A stretch of DNA of 64,000 nucleotides, from NCBI RefSeq assembly GCF_024297145.1, contig NZ_JANCTC010000010.1, positions 1-64,000 on the forward strand. The letters are read 5' to 3'. This stretch comes from Mesorhizobium sp. LMG 17147 (lineage in GTDB: Bacteria > Pseudomonadota > Alphaproteobacteria > Rhizobiales > Rhizobiaceae). The notes beneath the pieces are model-generated. The model saw nothing but the letters and a program-made list of their open reading frames with translations, was not told where the DNA came from and did no database searches. The position numbers were made by a program, and so were the translations under genes. This document shows, one piece after another, positions 8,676 through 16,435 of this stretch (position 1 is the first letter of the stretch; each line of letters starts with the position of its first letter).

Positions 8676-10297
8676 CCCGTGTTGCACTCTATGCCCGCTA
8701 TTCGTCCGACAACCAACGCGAGGCCTCCATCGAGGACCAACTGCGACTTTGCCGAGAACACTCAGTTAAAGAGAGATGGACTGTCGTTGGGACCTATGCC
8801 GATGCTGCCATCTCTGGTGCAAGCATCGTCCGTCGACCAGACATTCAGCGGCTCCTGACTGATGCTCAAAGCGGGCAGTTCGAGATCGTTCTTGCCGAGG
8901 CGCTTGATCGCCTCTCACGCGACCAGGAAGATGTGGCTGGTCTCTTCAAACGGCTGCGCTTCGCCGGCGTCAATCTCGTCACCCTTTCCGAGGGTGCAGT
9001 CGACGAACTTCATGTGGGCCTCAAGGGAACGATGAACGCGCTCTTCCTGCGTGACCTTGCGGTTAAGATCAGGCGCGGACAAAGCGGACGAATATTGAAT
9101 GGCTATGCAGCTGGCGGCCTTTCCTATGGCTATCGCGTGGTCAAAAAGCTTGATGAACGCGGCGAACCGATCCGCGGTCTGCGCGAGATCGATGAGCATC
9201 AAGCCCAGGTCGTGCGCAGAATCTTTCAGGAGTTCGCGGTCGGTCGATCAGCGCGTGCGATAGCTGCTGATCTCAACAAAGAAGGTATCCCATCGCCCTT
9301 TGGTGGCGCTTGGGGCGCCTCGACGATCAACGGCAATCTCAAGCGAAGAAGCGGCTTCCTTTACAACGAAATCTATATCGGACTGCTTGTTTTTAACCGT
9401 ATCAAGATGGTCAAAGATCCAGAAACCGGCAGGCGCATCTCGCGGCCGAACCCGCCCGAAGCGTGGCAGGTCATAGAGGTCTCGCATCTACGCATCGTGG
9501 ATGATGCGCTCTGGGAAGCAGCCCAAGCTCGCAAGAAGCTGTATGGAGGTGCGAAGCTCCATCATCGCCGACGGCCGAAACATATGTTTTCGGGGCTCGT
9601 GCGGTGCGGCTGCTGTGGCGCTTCCTATACCGTGAAGAATCAGGACCAACTGGCCTGTGCTGCGCATCGTGAGAAAGGTACCTGCACCAACAGCAGGACG
9701 ATCCGTGTTGGCGACCTCGAAAGGCGCGTACTTGCTGGCGTTCAGCGTCGATTGCTGGCGCCAGATGCCATTGCGGGCTTCCTTGCCGAATATCACGCCG
9801 AGCAAAAGCGGCTGAATGCCATGAACTGCCAACGGAATAAGGAAGCTGAGAAGCGGCTCATCGGCATCGACAGGCAGATTGCCAATATCGTTGATGCCAT
9901 TGCCGACGGTGTCTCGACGGCCAGCATGAGATCGAAGTTGCTGGACCTCGAGAGCGAGAAGGAAAGTCTAGCGCGAGAGCTTCAAGCCATGGCTGCCGCT
10001 GGGAGCACCGTGGAGTTTCATCCGGCGGCGGTCGAAGCCTATCGCCGGAAGGTGTCAGAGCTCCAGCAGGCACTGCAATCCGACGAAAACGAGCGTTACG
10101 AAGCAGCGCGGATTGTCCGCTCACTGGTTGCGGGGGTCGAGGTCATTCCAACCAAGGGCAGGGGGCAGATTGAGCTGAAGGTCCACGGTGCGCTGGCGGA
10201 GCTCCTCAACCTGGCAAACCGCAAACCAGGAGAGGCGCCTGACGCTGTATTGATGGTAGCGGGAGAGGGACTTGAACCCCCGACCCCAGGATTATGA
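8672..10297 (+). CDS. Large serine recombinase / site-specific integrase (541 aa)
   Basis: Integrates and excises the island. The resolvase domain (about residues 3-150) begins VALYARYSSDNQ with the catalytic serine, followed by the Arg-containing EALDRLSRD. A Recombinase domain follows (IFQEFAVGRSARAIAADLN), then a zinc ribbon with CGCCG and AHREKGTC, and a long coiled coil (about residues 380-450). The start at 8672 overlaps the stop of the preceding small gene. The last 14 or so codons (ending GEGLEPPTPGL) are antisense to the adjacent tRNA-Met gene, so the protein's C-terminus is encoded by the attachment site. This places the integrase at the island end, as expected for an active or recent element. 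Confidence 0.93.
   Translation: MTRVALYARYSSDNQREASIEDQLRLCREHSVKERWTVVGTYADAAISGASIVRRPDIQRLLTDAQSGQFEIVLAEALDRLSRDQEDVAGLFKRLRFAGVNLVTLSEGAVDELHVGLKGTMNALFLRDLAVKIRRGQSGRILNGYAAGGLSYGYRVVKKLDERGEPIRGLREIDEHQAQVVRRIFQEFAVGRSARAIAADLNKEGIPSPFGGAWGASTINGNLKRRSGFLYNEIYIGLLVFNRIKMVKDPETGRRISRPNPPEAWQVIEVSHLRIVDDALWEAAQARKKLYGGAKLHHRRRPKHMFSGLVRCGCCGASYTVKNQDQLACAAHREKGTCTNSRTIRVGDLERRVLAGVQRRLLAPDAIAGFLAEYHAEQKRLNAMNCQRNKEAEKRLIGIDRQIANIVDAIADGVSTASMRSKLLDLESEKESLARELQAMAAAGSTVEFHPAAVEAYRRKVSELQQALQSDENERYEAARIVRSLVAGVEVIPTKGRGQIELKVHGALAELLNLANRKPGEAPDAVLMVAGEGLEPPTPGL
10254..10297. other. Island attachment-site region (att) in the 3' part of tRNA-Met
   Basis: The 44 bases shared by the recombinase stop region and the tRNA 3' half are the likely core of the attachment site: the integrase gene abuts the tRNA and the accessory genes lie on the 3' side. 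No second copy of this segment was found in the window, so the far end of the element is to the left of base 1. Exact crossover point and identity-block length cannot be read from one end. Confidence 0.6.
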
Positions 10298-10330
10298 TTC
10301 CCGTGCTCTAACCAACTGAGCTACCCCGCC
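10254..10330 (-). tRNA. tRNA-Met (anticodon CAT)
   Basis: A complete cloverleaf can be folded on the minus strand: acceptor GGCGGGG paired with TCCCGCT, D-arm GCTC/GAGC, anticodon stem CGGGA/TCCTG with loop ATCATAA, T-arm GGGGG/CCCTC, and an encoded CCA. The anticodon CAT and overall form fit an elongator methionine tRNA; a CAT tRNA-Ile that is modified to read AUA is less likely from the acceptor sequence. The first acceptor pair is G-U. The 3' half overlaps the end of the serine recombinase gene on the other strand, which makes this the integration site. Confidence 0.93.
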
Positions 10331-10399
10331 AGGGCGGCGAAGGCCCGAAATCCAGCTTAAATCGGCAGGCATATCGGCGCGTTCGCCAAGGTCGCGCGG

Positions 10400-10428
10400 A
10401 TATAAGGTTGCGAGGCCAAGCCTGTCAA
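10400..10428 (-). promoter_or_regulatory. Sigma-70-type promoter of tRNA-Met
   Basis: On the minus strand a consensus -35 TTGACA (10428-10423) is separated by exactly 17 bases from a -10 TTATAT (10405-10400). Transcription would start near 10393 and read into the tRNA after a leader of about 60 bases. It lies on the chromosomal side, so island insertion leaves tRNA expression intact. Confidence 0.7.
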
Positions 10429-10566
10429 GCATCGAAGTGGCTGCCGCGCCGGCATATTGCTGGGGCCTAAAGCTTTGCCGGGCAGACATTTGGGCGCACA
10501 GGCCGGGGTTGAGTTCAGCGAGGCACGTCGCTATGTCTCGGCCACGAAAGCCATGGTCATGAATTG

Positions 10567-11526
10567 ATGAAACCGCGCATTGCAGTCCTCGGTTGCGGAT
10601 ACTGGGGCAGCAACCACATCCGCACCCTAAAGGCGCTCGGCGCGCTGCATGCGGTTTCGGACGTCAATCCTGCGCGTGCGGAGGGTTTTGCCAGCGAGCA
10701 GGATTGCCTGGCGATCGAGCCGGAGGCGCTGTTTGCCCGCGACGATGTCGACGCCATTGTCATGGCGCTGCCGCCGCAGTTCCATGCCGACATGGCGGTG
10801 CGCGCCGTGCTCGGCGGCAAGGACGTGCTGGTGGAGAAGCCGATCGCGCTGACGGTGGCTGATGCCGAGCGCTCGGTGCAGGCGGCCGCCGATAATGGCC
10901 GTGTCTTCATGGTCGGCCACGTGCTGCGCTTTCATCCCGCCTTCGAGACGCTGAAGGCGCTGATCGACAATGGCGAACTCGGCGAAGTCCGCTACATCCA
11001 CTCGCATCGGCTCGGGCTCGGCAAGTTCCACACCGAAAACGACGCGTTGTGGGATCTGGCGCCGCACGATCTGTCGATGATCCTGGCCATCACCGGCACC
11101 GAACCGGTCGAGGTGCGCGGCGAAGGCGCTGCCCTTCTCGACAATCTCAGCGACTTTGCGCATCTGCATATGCGCTTTCCCAGCGGCTTGCGCGGCCATC
11201 TGTTCGCCTCGCGGCTCAACCCTTACCGCGAACGGCGGCTGACCGTGGTCGGCACCAAGGCGATGGCGGTGTTCGACGATGTCGAGCCGTGGGAGCGCAA
11301 GCTTGCCGTCTACCGCCATGCGGTGTGGCAGGACAGCGGCCAATGGGCGTTCACCGCCAACGAGCCGTCCTATGTGGCGGTCGGGGAGGGCATGCCGCTG
11401 ACGCGCGAGCTGGAGCATTTCATCCACTGCATCGAGACGCGGGCCGAACCGCGCACCAGCGGTGAGGAAGCCATCCGCGTGCTGCGCATCCTGACCGCCG
11501 GCACCGTTGCCCACACCAGACCCTAA
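10567..11526 (+). CDS. Gfo/Idh/MocA-family NAD(P)-dependent oxidoreductase (319 aa)
   Basis: Dehydrogenase probably acting on a sugar or nucleotide-sugar. The Rossmann motif is at the N-terminus (IAVLGCGYWGSNHIRTL), the family EKP motif follows (DVLVEKPIALT), and the substrate-side motif DLAPHDLSMI contains the conserved Asp-His pair. The sequence resembles the WlbA/UDP-N-acetylglucosamine 3-dehydrogenase branch, but the true substrate is not determinable here. The ATG at 10567 is preceded directly by a TTG that could also initiate. It is the first chromosomal gene beyond the tRNA-Met island boundary and is convergent with mnmA. Confidence 0.85.
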   Translation: MKPRIAVLGCGYWGSNHIRTLKALGALHAVSDVNPARAEGFASEQDCLAIEPEALFARDDVDAIVMALPPQFHADMAVRAVLGGKDVLVEKPIALTVADAERSVQAAADNGRVFMVGHVLRFHPAFETLKALIDNGELGEVRYIHSHRLGLGKFHTENDALWDLAPHDLSMILAITGTEPVEVRGEGAALLDNLSDFAHLHMRFPSGLRGHLFASRLNPYRERRLTVVGTKAMAVFDDVEPWERKLAVYRHAVWQDSGQWAFTANEPSYVAVGEGMPLTRELEHFIHCIETRAEPRTSGEEAIRVLRILTAGTVAHTRP

Positions 11527-11540
11527 AGAGAAAACGCCGT

Positions 11541-12731
11541 CTATTCCGCGGGAACCCGCGCCGGCTGGACGGCAAGCCGCGTCAGCATCGCCTCGGCTTC
11601 GGCGCCGCGCTCGGAGCGCTCGATGAAGCCGCCGCCGAACACGCGCGCCTCGTTGCCGTCGTCGGAATAGAGCACGCAGGCCTGACCGGGGGCGATGCCG
11701 GACTCGCCGTCAACCAGCTCCACCGAAGTGACGCCGGCGCGGTGATGCAGCACCGCCGGGCGCGGCGGCCGCGTCGAGCGTACCTTGGCGAAAAGCTCAA
11801 GCCCGGCCGCCGGGATATCGGTCAGCGGGCCATCGCCCAGCCAGTTCATGTTGCGCAAGAAGATCTTGTGGGTCTCCAGCGCCTCGCGCGGGCCGACGAC
11901 GACACGGGCCCGGTCGGCGTCGAGATGGACGACGTAGAGCGGCTCGCCGGAGGCGATGCCGATGCCGCGGCGCTGACCGACGGTGTAGCGCAAAATGCCC
12001 TCGTGGCGGCCAAGCACGCGCCCGTCTATATGGACGATATCGCCCGGATTGGCAGCAGCCGGCTTCAGCTTGGCGATGATGTCGGAATACTTCCCCTGCG
12101 GCACGAAGCAGATGTCCTGGCTGTCCTGCTTGGCGGCGACCGTCAGGCCCATATCCTCGGCGATGGCGCGAACCTCAGGCTTCGACAGGCCGCCGAGCGG
12201 AAAACGCAGATAGTCGATCTGCGCCTGGGTGGTGGCGAACAGGAAATAGCTCTGGTCGCGGTCGGCGTCGACCGGCCGGTAAAGCGCGCGATGGGCGCCA
12301 TTGGCGCCGGAGCGGATGTAGTGGCCGGTGGCCAGCGCATCGGCGCCGAGTTCCTTGGCGGTCGCGAGAAGATCGGCGAATTTCACCGTCTGATTGCAGG
12401 AAACGCAAGGGATCGGCGTTTCGCCGGCGACATAGCTTTCGGCGAACGGATCGATCACCGCCTTGCGGAAGCGCTCCTCATAATCGAGCACGTAATGCGG
12501 GATGGCGAGCGTCTCAGAGACGCGGCGGGCATCGTCGATGTCCTGGCCGGCGCAGCATGAGCCGGCCCGGTGCGTTGCCGCGCCGTGGTCATAAAGCTGC
12601 AGCGTGACGCCGACGACGTCGTAGCCCTCGCGCTTCAGGAGGCCGGCAACGACCGACGAATCGACACCGCCCGACATGGCGACGACGACGCGGGTGTTTT
12701 CGGGGCGTCCGGGAAGATCGAGGCTGTTCAT
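11541..12731 (-). CDS. mnmA: tRNA-specific 2-thiouridylase MnmA (396 aa)
   Basis: Adds sulfur to C2 of the wobble uridine in tRNAs for Lys, Glu and Gln, using ATP and sulfur relayed to it. The PP-loop ATP-binding motif SGGVDSS is at about residues 20-26. The catalytic Cys pair is seen in IPCVSCNQTVKF and in the later DSQDICFVPQGKY region. An extra Cys pair GSCCAGQD, typical of the alphaproteobacterial form, follows the PP-loop. Length and domain order are those of the family. It is transcribed alone, convergent with the oxidoreductase and divergent from sciP. Confidence 0.96.
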   Translation of the reverse strand: MNSLDLPGRPENTRVVVAMSGGVDSSVVAGLLKREGYDVVGVTLQLYDHGAATHRAGSCCAGQDIDDARRVSETLAIPHYVLDYEERFRKAVIDPFAESYVAGETPIPCVSCNQTVKFADLLATAKELGADALATGHYIRSGANGAHRALYRPVDADRDQSYFLFATTQAQIDYLRFPLGGLSKPEVRAIAEDMGLTVAAKQDSQDICFVPQGKYSDIIAKLKPAAANPGDIVHIDGRVLGRHEGILRYTVGQRRGIGIASGEPLYVVHLDADRARVVVGPREALETHKIFLRNMNWLGDGPLTDIPAAGLELFAKVRSTRPPRPAVLHHRAGVTSVELVDGESGIAPGQACVLYSDDGNEARVFGGGFIERSERGAEAEAMLTRLAVQPARVPAE

Positions 12732-12899
12732 GGTTCTTTCGTTCTGCGCGGCGCTTCAATGCCAATGCCCGGAATATAGGTCAAGCGTCTCGGCTGCGCC
12801 AGCTTTGCCGGGCCGGTTCATTTTTCCTGCCGGGTTCAATGCGCTTGCCCGCAGATGTTTCAAATGCCGATGAAAAGGCTAACGCCGCGTTCATGATCC

Positions 12900-12936
12900 T
12901 TACCTAACCATTAGGGTCTGCTTAGGCAAATTTTAA
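12900..12936. promoter_or_regulatory. Two CtrA-box-like sites upstream of sciP
   Basis: Two motifs follow the CtrA consensus spacing of seven bases: TTAC-N7-TTAG at 12900-12914 (containing CTAACCAT, one base from the half-site TTAACCAT) and TTAG-N7-TTAA at 12922-12936. They lie 57-93 bases before the sciP start, a normal promoter position. In Caulobacter sciP is CtrA-activated, so these sites make sense. Confidence 0.55.
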
Positions 12937-12992
12937 AGCTGTGGCGGTAATGTGGTGGCGATTGGGTCTTTGAGTTTTTTGTAGAGAGTACG

Positions 12993-13268
12993 ATGACCGA
13001 TCTAATTAGACCGCGAGTCAAATATGTTATCGGGCCAGACGGCAGCCCACTTACCATCGCCGATCTGCCGCCGACAAACACACGTCGCTGGGTTATCCGG
13101 CGCAAGGCGGAAGTGGTGGCGGCGGTGCGTGGCGGGCTTTTGAGCCTCGAAGAGGCGTGCCAGCGCTACAAGCTCACCACCGAGGAATTCCTGTCCTGGC
13201 AGGCGTCGATCGACGAATACGGCCTTGCCGGCCTGCGCACCACGCGCATCCAGCAATACCGGCATTAG
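12993..13268 (+). CDS. sciP: CtrA inhibitor SciP (DUF1153 family, 91 aa)
   Basis: Small DNA-binding protein that, in Caulobacter, binds CtrA-activated promoters and blocks CtrA-dependent transcription late in the cell cycle. The whole sequence fits the family: VKYVIGPDGSPLTIADLPP at the N-terminus, then the Trp-Arg pivot RRWVIRRKAEVVAAV and a helix-turn-helix (SLEEACQRYKLTTEEFLSW). A GAGAG ribosome-binding site precedes the ATG. A strong palindromic terminator follows the stop. Its position 2.4 kb from ctrA, with CtrA-type boxes upstream, supports assignment beyond family membership. Confidence 0.9.
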   Translation: MTDLIRPRVKYVIGPDGSPLTIADLPPTNTRRWVIRRKAEVVAAVRGGLLSLEEACQRYKLTTEEFLSWQASIDEYGLAGLRTTRIQQYRH

Positions 13269-13274
13269 GCCGAT

Positions 13275-13296
13275 AAGGGCGCTGATCAGCGCCCTT
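13275..13296. terminator. Palindromic terminator between sciP and the convergent oxidoreductase
   Basis: A perfect 22-base palindrome (arms AAGGGCGCTGA / TCAGCGCCCTT) begins six bases after the sciP stop. It lies between convergent genes and would work in both directions; the U-run is weak (ACGTTTG on the plus strand). Confidence 0.65.
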
Positions 13297-13325
13297 ACGT
13301 TTGCGAGGGGCGACGATCTGCAATT

Positions 13326-14252
13326 TCAGACCGTCAGCACCACCTTGCCGATCGGCCTGGTGGCGAGAAAGGCATGGGCGGCACCGGCCTGTTCGAGCGG
13401 AAACGCCTTTGCCACGTGGACGGCCAGCTTTTTCGCGTCGATCAATTTGCCGAGCTCCACCAGGGCGGCACGGTCGGGCACTACGGACATGCGCTCGACG
13501 CGGATGCCTCGCGTCCTGGCCTTTGCCTTGGTGGCATCGCTGACATCGAGCAGCGACACCAGAACGCCGTCGGCGGCGAGCACTTTCAGCGATTGCTCCG
13601 CATGCACGCCGCCGAACGGGTCCAGAACCAGATCGATGTCGCGGGCCTTCCCGGTGAAATCATCCCTTGTGTAGTCGATCACCTCGTCGGCCCCGAGCGA
13701 GCCGACGAAATCGAGCTTTTCCGGGCTGGCGGTCGCGACGACGTAAGCGCCGTGCGCCTTGGCGATCTGCACCGCCAGATGGCCGACGCCGCCGGCTCCG
13801 GCGTGGATCAGCACGCGTTTGCCGGAATCGAGCCGGCCATGGCGGACAAGGCCTTGCCAGGCCGTCAGGCCGGCCAGCGGCAGTGCGGCGGCTTGCGCGT
13901 GATCCATACCTTCGGGTTTCGGCGCAAGCTCATCAGCCGGGACAGCGGCGAGTTCGGCGTAGGCTGCCGCCTGTTTGGGAAAGCGCGTCATGCCGAACAC
14001 GGCATCGCCGACCTTAAGACCGGAGACGCCGGAGCCCAGCGCCTCGACAACTCCCGAAACGTCCCAGCCAAGGACAAAAGGCGGCTCGCCAAGCAGCGGA
14101 TAGTGGCCGCCGCGCACCGCACTATCGACCGGATTGATGCCGGCCGCCTCGATGCGGACGAGCACTTCGCCGGCCTCGGGTGATGGCGCGGGGCGATCCG
14201 CAATGACGAGGACGTCGGGTCCGCCGAAGGAATTCTGAATAATGGCACGCAT
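13326..14252 (-). CDS. Zinc-independent NADPH:quinone oxidoreductase-like protein (308 aa)
   Basis: Medium-chain reductase of the quinone-oxidoreductase type. It has the N-terminal GroES-like fold (AAGINPVDSAVRGG, GWDVSGVV) and the nucleotide-binding motif IHAGAGGVGHLAVQIAKAHGA at about residues 150-170, with no structural-zinc cysteines. It is convergent with sciP and divergent from an HxlR-family gene, with a perfect 6-base-arm dyad in the shared promoter gap. Redox-responsive HxlR proteins commonly control neighbouring oxidoreductases, so regulation by that neighbour is probable. Confidence 0.87.
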   Translation of the reverse strand: MRAIIQNSFGGPDVLVIADRPAPSPEAGEVLVRIEAAGINPVDSAVRGGHYPLLGEPPFVLGWDVSGVVEALGSGVSGLKVGDAVFGMTRFPKQAAAYAELAAVPADELAPKPEGMDHAQAAALPLAGLTAWQGLVRHGRLDSGKRVLIHAGAGGVGHLAVQIAKAHGAYVVATASPEKLDFVGSLGADEVIDYTRDDFTGKARDIDLVLDPFGGVHAEQSLKVLAADGVLVSLLDVSDATKAKARTRGIRVERMSVVPDRAALVELGKLIDAKKLAVHVAKAFPLEQAGAAHAFLATRPIGKVVLTV

Positions 14253-14282
14253 GGAAGGCTCTCCTGCTGGTTTTGATGTGCC

Positions 14283-14299
14283 ACTATCATTTGGATAGT
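14283..14299. promoter_or_regulatory. Operator-like dyad in the HxlR/oxidoreductase gap
   Basis: ACTATC-ATTTG-GATAGT is a perfect inverted repeat with 6-base arms and a 5-base centre, 31 bases from the oxidoreductase start and 47 from the HxlR start. It is the likely site for the HxlR-family protein. Confidence 0.55.
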
Positions 14300-14345
14300 T
14301 AGATTCTCTTGTCTAGTATGTACCTTTTTGATATATACGCACCTC

Positions 14346-14741
14346 ATGGATAGTGAAGATGTTTCCCCTTTCGGCTATGACGCCTTTCGGCGGTCGTGCC
14401 CGTCACACGCCGTGCTCGAGACGCTCGCCAGCAAATGGGTCTACCTGGTGATTTGTGCGCTGCGCCGGGGCCGGCTCCGCAACGGCGAATTGGCGCGCAA
14501 GCTCGAAGGCATCACGCCGAAAATGCTGACGCAGACGCTGCGTATCCTGGAACGCGACGGGCTTGTGCGGCGTGAGGTTTTCCCGGTCGTTCCGCCGCGT
14601 GTCGAATATGAGCTGACCGAACTTGGCGAGAACCTGGCAGGACTGCTCAATCAGATCAGAGCCTGGTCGGAGCAGCATGTGCCCGACATCAAAAATGCGC
14701 GCGCACGGGCGGCGGAACAGCAAGAAGATCTGGGTGCCTGA
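14346..14741 (+). CDS. HxlR-family winged-helix regulator (131 aa)
   Basis: DNA-binding regulator. The family core is complete: a Cys near the N-terminus (RRSCPSHAVLETLASKWVYLVICAL), the winged helix GELARKLEGITPKMLTQTLRILERDGLV, and the wing PPRVEYELTELG. The lone N-terminal Cys is the position used for redox or electrophile sensing in several relatives. The ATG at 14346 is chosen over a TTG six codons upstream. It is divergent from the quinone oxidoreductase, its likely target. Confidence 0.87.
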   Translation: MDSEDVSPFGYDAFRRSCPSHAVLETLASKWVYLVICALRRGRLRNGELARKLEGITPKMLTQTLRILERDGLVRREVFPVVPPRVEYELTELGENLAGLLNQIRAWSEQHVPDIKNARARAAEQQEDLGA

Positions 14742-14803
14742 GGCGGGCACAGTTCGGTGCGCAGCAATAGCGCGCAAGCGCGACGCGCGTTAAAGTCTTG
14801 TTT

Positions 14804-15181
14804 TCAGCCGATCATGGCGCTGCGGCCGCCGGCTTCCGTGTCGCGCGCCTTGGTGTCGCGCGATTCCAGCATCTCGGCCTTGGAAAGCTCCGCTTCGGCT
14901 TCGCCCAGCAATGATTCGGCGACATTTCGCTGCTGGGCGAGGTCGCTTTGCGAATTTCTAAGGTTGTCGCGGCGTAGACGTGCCGCCTTGGCGAAGGTTG
15001 GATAAGCAAAGTGATTGATGTCGGTGATGCCGGCCTTCTTCTCTTCGGCAGCGATCTGAAGTTCCAGCTCGACGGCCATGCGCTCGAATTCGGCGATCAT
15101 CATGTCGAGCTGCAGCAGCTGCCGCCGCTTCTCGCTCACCTGAAATTGCTTCAGCCGAACGAGGTTTTCACGTGACTTCAT
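14804..15181 (-). CDS. FliJ-like flagellar export chaperone (125 aa)
   Basis: Almost entirely alpha-helical, coiled-coil protein beginning MKSRENLVRLKQFQVSEKRRQL, matching the alphaproteobacterial FliJ form: a helical hairpin that escorts flagellar export substrates to the ATPase complex. Similarity is by architecture and N-terminal pattern rather than sharp motifs. The ATG at 15181 is preferred to an upstream extension. A FliJ-like gene next to ctrA is, as I recall, a common rhizobial arrangement, and CtrA controls flagellar genes in this group. Confidence 0.65.
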   Translation of the reverse strand: MKSRENLVRLKQFQVSEKRRQLLQLDMMIAEFERMAVELELQIAAEEKKAGITDINHFAYPTFAKAARLRRDNLRNSQSDLAQQRNVAESLLGEAEAELSKAEMLESRDTKARDTEAGGRSAMIG

Positions 15182-15633
15182 GATTCGGTACTCCCGGAAA
15201 CGCACACCTGCACATATCGTCCAATTCACCCGGCACGGCCCAGGCCTGACCCGTTTCCACCGGCTTTCCCGGAACTATGGGAAACAAACTCCTAAAGTTT
15301 TTTGCCGGCGGTAACCATTCGTTTACGGGCATTGTTAATCATACGGCTCAGGAACTTAAGGGCGGGTAAAAATTCTGCTTCTCGTCGCGAAACCCGGCCA
15401 GCGAGTCCGAAGAGTCACTTAGTCTGGCTTATTAATGTGCCGCATTAACGGTTTGGGTCTGTGATTCGTTATTGGATTCAACAAGGTGTAGAAAGGGGTT
15501 AAAAAATCTGATACCGTCACGGACGGGGAATTAGGTTTTATTAACCATTCGATGGCAGCCTCTGCTCAGGGCAATCACTGCTCCGGTCCTGGACGGGTCG
15601 TGAAATGGTCCGGCAGCAGAAAAGGGGAATGAA
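15182..15633 (+). promoter_or_regulatory. Long ctrA promoter region with GANTC cluster and CtrA half-sites
   Basis: A 450-base gap between fliJ-like and ctrA. Four GANTC sites, the target of the cell-cycle methylase CcrM, fall within 77 bases (15403, 15412, 15463, 15475). The CtrA half-site TTAACCAT is exact at 15541-15548 and nearly so at 15311-15318 (GTAACCAT); further TTAA tetramers lie at 15335, 15356, 15432, 15445 and 15499. This resembles the methylation-sensitive, autoregulated ctrA promoters of Caulobacter and relatives. No gene is present. Confidence 0.7.
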
Positions 15634-16329
15634 ATGCGCGTTCTGCTGATAGAAGATGACAGTGCAACCGCACAAAGCATCGAACTGATGCTGAAATCAG
15701 AAAGTTTCAATGTCTATACGACCGACCTTGGCGAAGAGGGCGTCGATCTAGGCAAGCTTTATGATTACGACATCATTCTCCTCGATCTCAATCTCCCCGA
15801 CATGTCGGGCTATGAAGTTTTGAGAACGCTTCGCCTTTCCAAGGTGAAGACGCCGATCCTCATCCTCTCCGGCATGGCCGGCATCGAGGACAAGGTGCGC
15901 GGCCTCGGCTTCGGCGCCGACGATTACATGACCAAGCCCTTCCACAAGGACGAACTGGTCGCCCGCATCCATGCCATCGTGCGGCGTTCCAAGGGCCACG
16001 CCCAGTCGGTCATCACGACGGGCGACCTGGTGGTCAATCTCGATGCCAAGACCGTTGAGGTCGGTGGCCAGCGCGTGCATCTGACCGGCAAGGAATATCA
16101 GATGCTGGAGCTGCTCTCGCTGCGCAAGGGCACCACGCTGACCAAGGAAATGTTCCTCAATCATCTCTATGGCGGCATGGATGAGCCGGAGCTGAAGATC
16201 ATCGACGTCTTCATCTGCAAGCTGCGCAAGAAGCTTGACGCCGCGTCTGGCGGGCAGAATTACATCGAGACCGTCTGGGGCCGCGGCTATGTGCTGCGTG
16301 AGCCCGAAGATATCCGCGTCAGCGCCTGA
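15634..16329 (+). CDS. ctrA: Cell-cycle master response regulator CtrA (231 aa)
   Basis: OmpR-type response regulator that drives or represses many cell-cycle, flagellar and envelope genes and is essential in most Rhizobiales. The receiver domain has the acidic pocket IEDD (residues 7-9), phospho-acceptor Asp51 (IILLDLNLPDM) and Lys in DDYMTKPF. The C-terminal winged helix ends in IETVWGRGYVLREP. Length equals Caulobacter CtrA (231 aa). The C-terminus ends VSA, a possible ClpXP recognition end. The ribosome-binding site is in AAGGGGAATGAA. Its regulators sciP, chpT and a CheY-like protein are all within 4 kb. Confidence 0.97.
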   Translation: MRVLLIEDDSATAQSIELMLKSESFNVYTTDLGEEGVDLGKLYDYDIILLDLNLPDMSGYEVLRTLRLSKVKTPILILSGMAGIEDKVRGLGFGADDYMTKPFHKDELVARIHAIVRRSKGHAQSVITTGDLVVNLDAKTVEVGGQRVHLTGKEYQMLELLSLRKGTTLTKEMFLNHLYGGMDEPELKIIDVFICKLRKKLDAASGGQNYIETVWGRGYVLREPEDIRVSA

Positions 16330-16347
16330 ACCAGGGGCGTGATCCCA

Positions 16348-16435
16348 AGGTGGGCGCCGGGTTTTTCGGAAAAGAACCTGGCAAAACAACAAAGAGAGAG
16401 CCGATCCGATTTTGGTCGGAATGGAACAGCTCTGA
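16348..16435. repeat. Degenerate palindromic repeat/terminator between ctrA and the CheY-like gene
   Basis: Two hairpin-forming stretches separated by a purine-rich AACAACAAAGAGAGAG linker: CCGGGTTTTTC...GAAAAGAACCTGG and GAGCCGATCCGA...TCGGAATGG-type arms. The layout resembles the two better-preserved copies at 27618-27710 and 36680-36775, but sequence identity is limited. It lies between convergent stops and probably ends both transcripts. Confidence 0.4.

Noticed and set aside
16348..16435. Third full copy of the 27618/36680 repeat family
   Set aside because: Layout is similar, but base identity is too limited to call it the same family; kept only as a degenerate hairpin.
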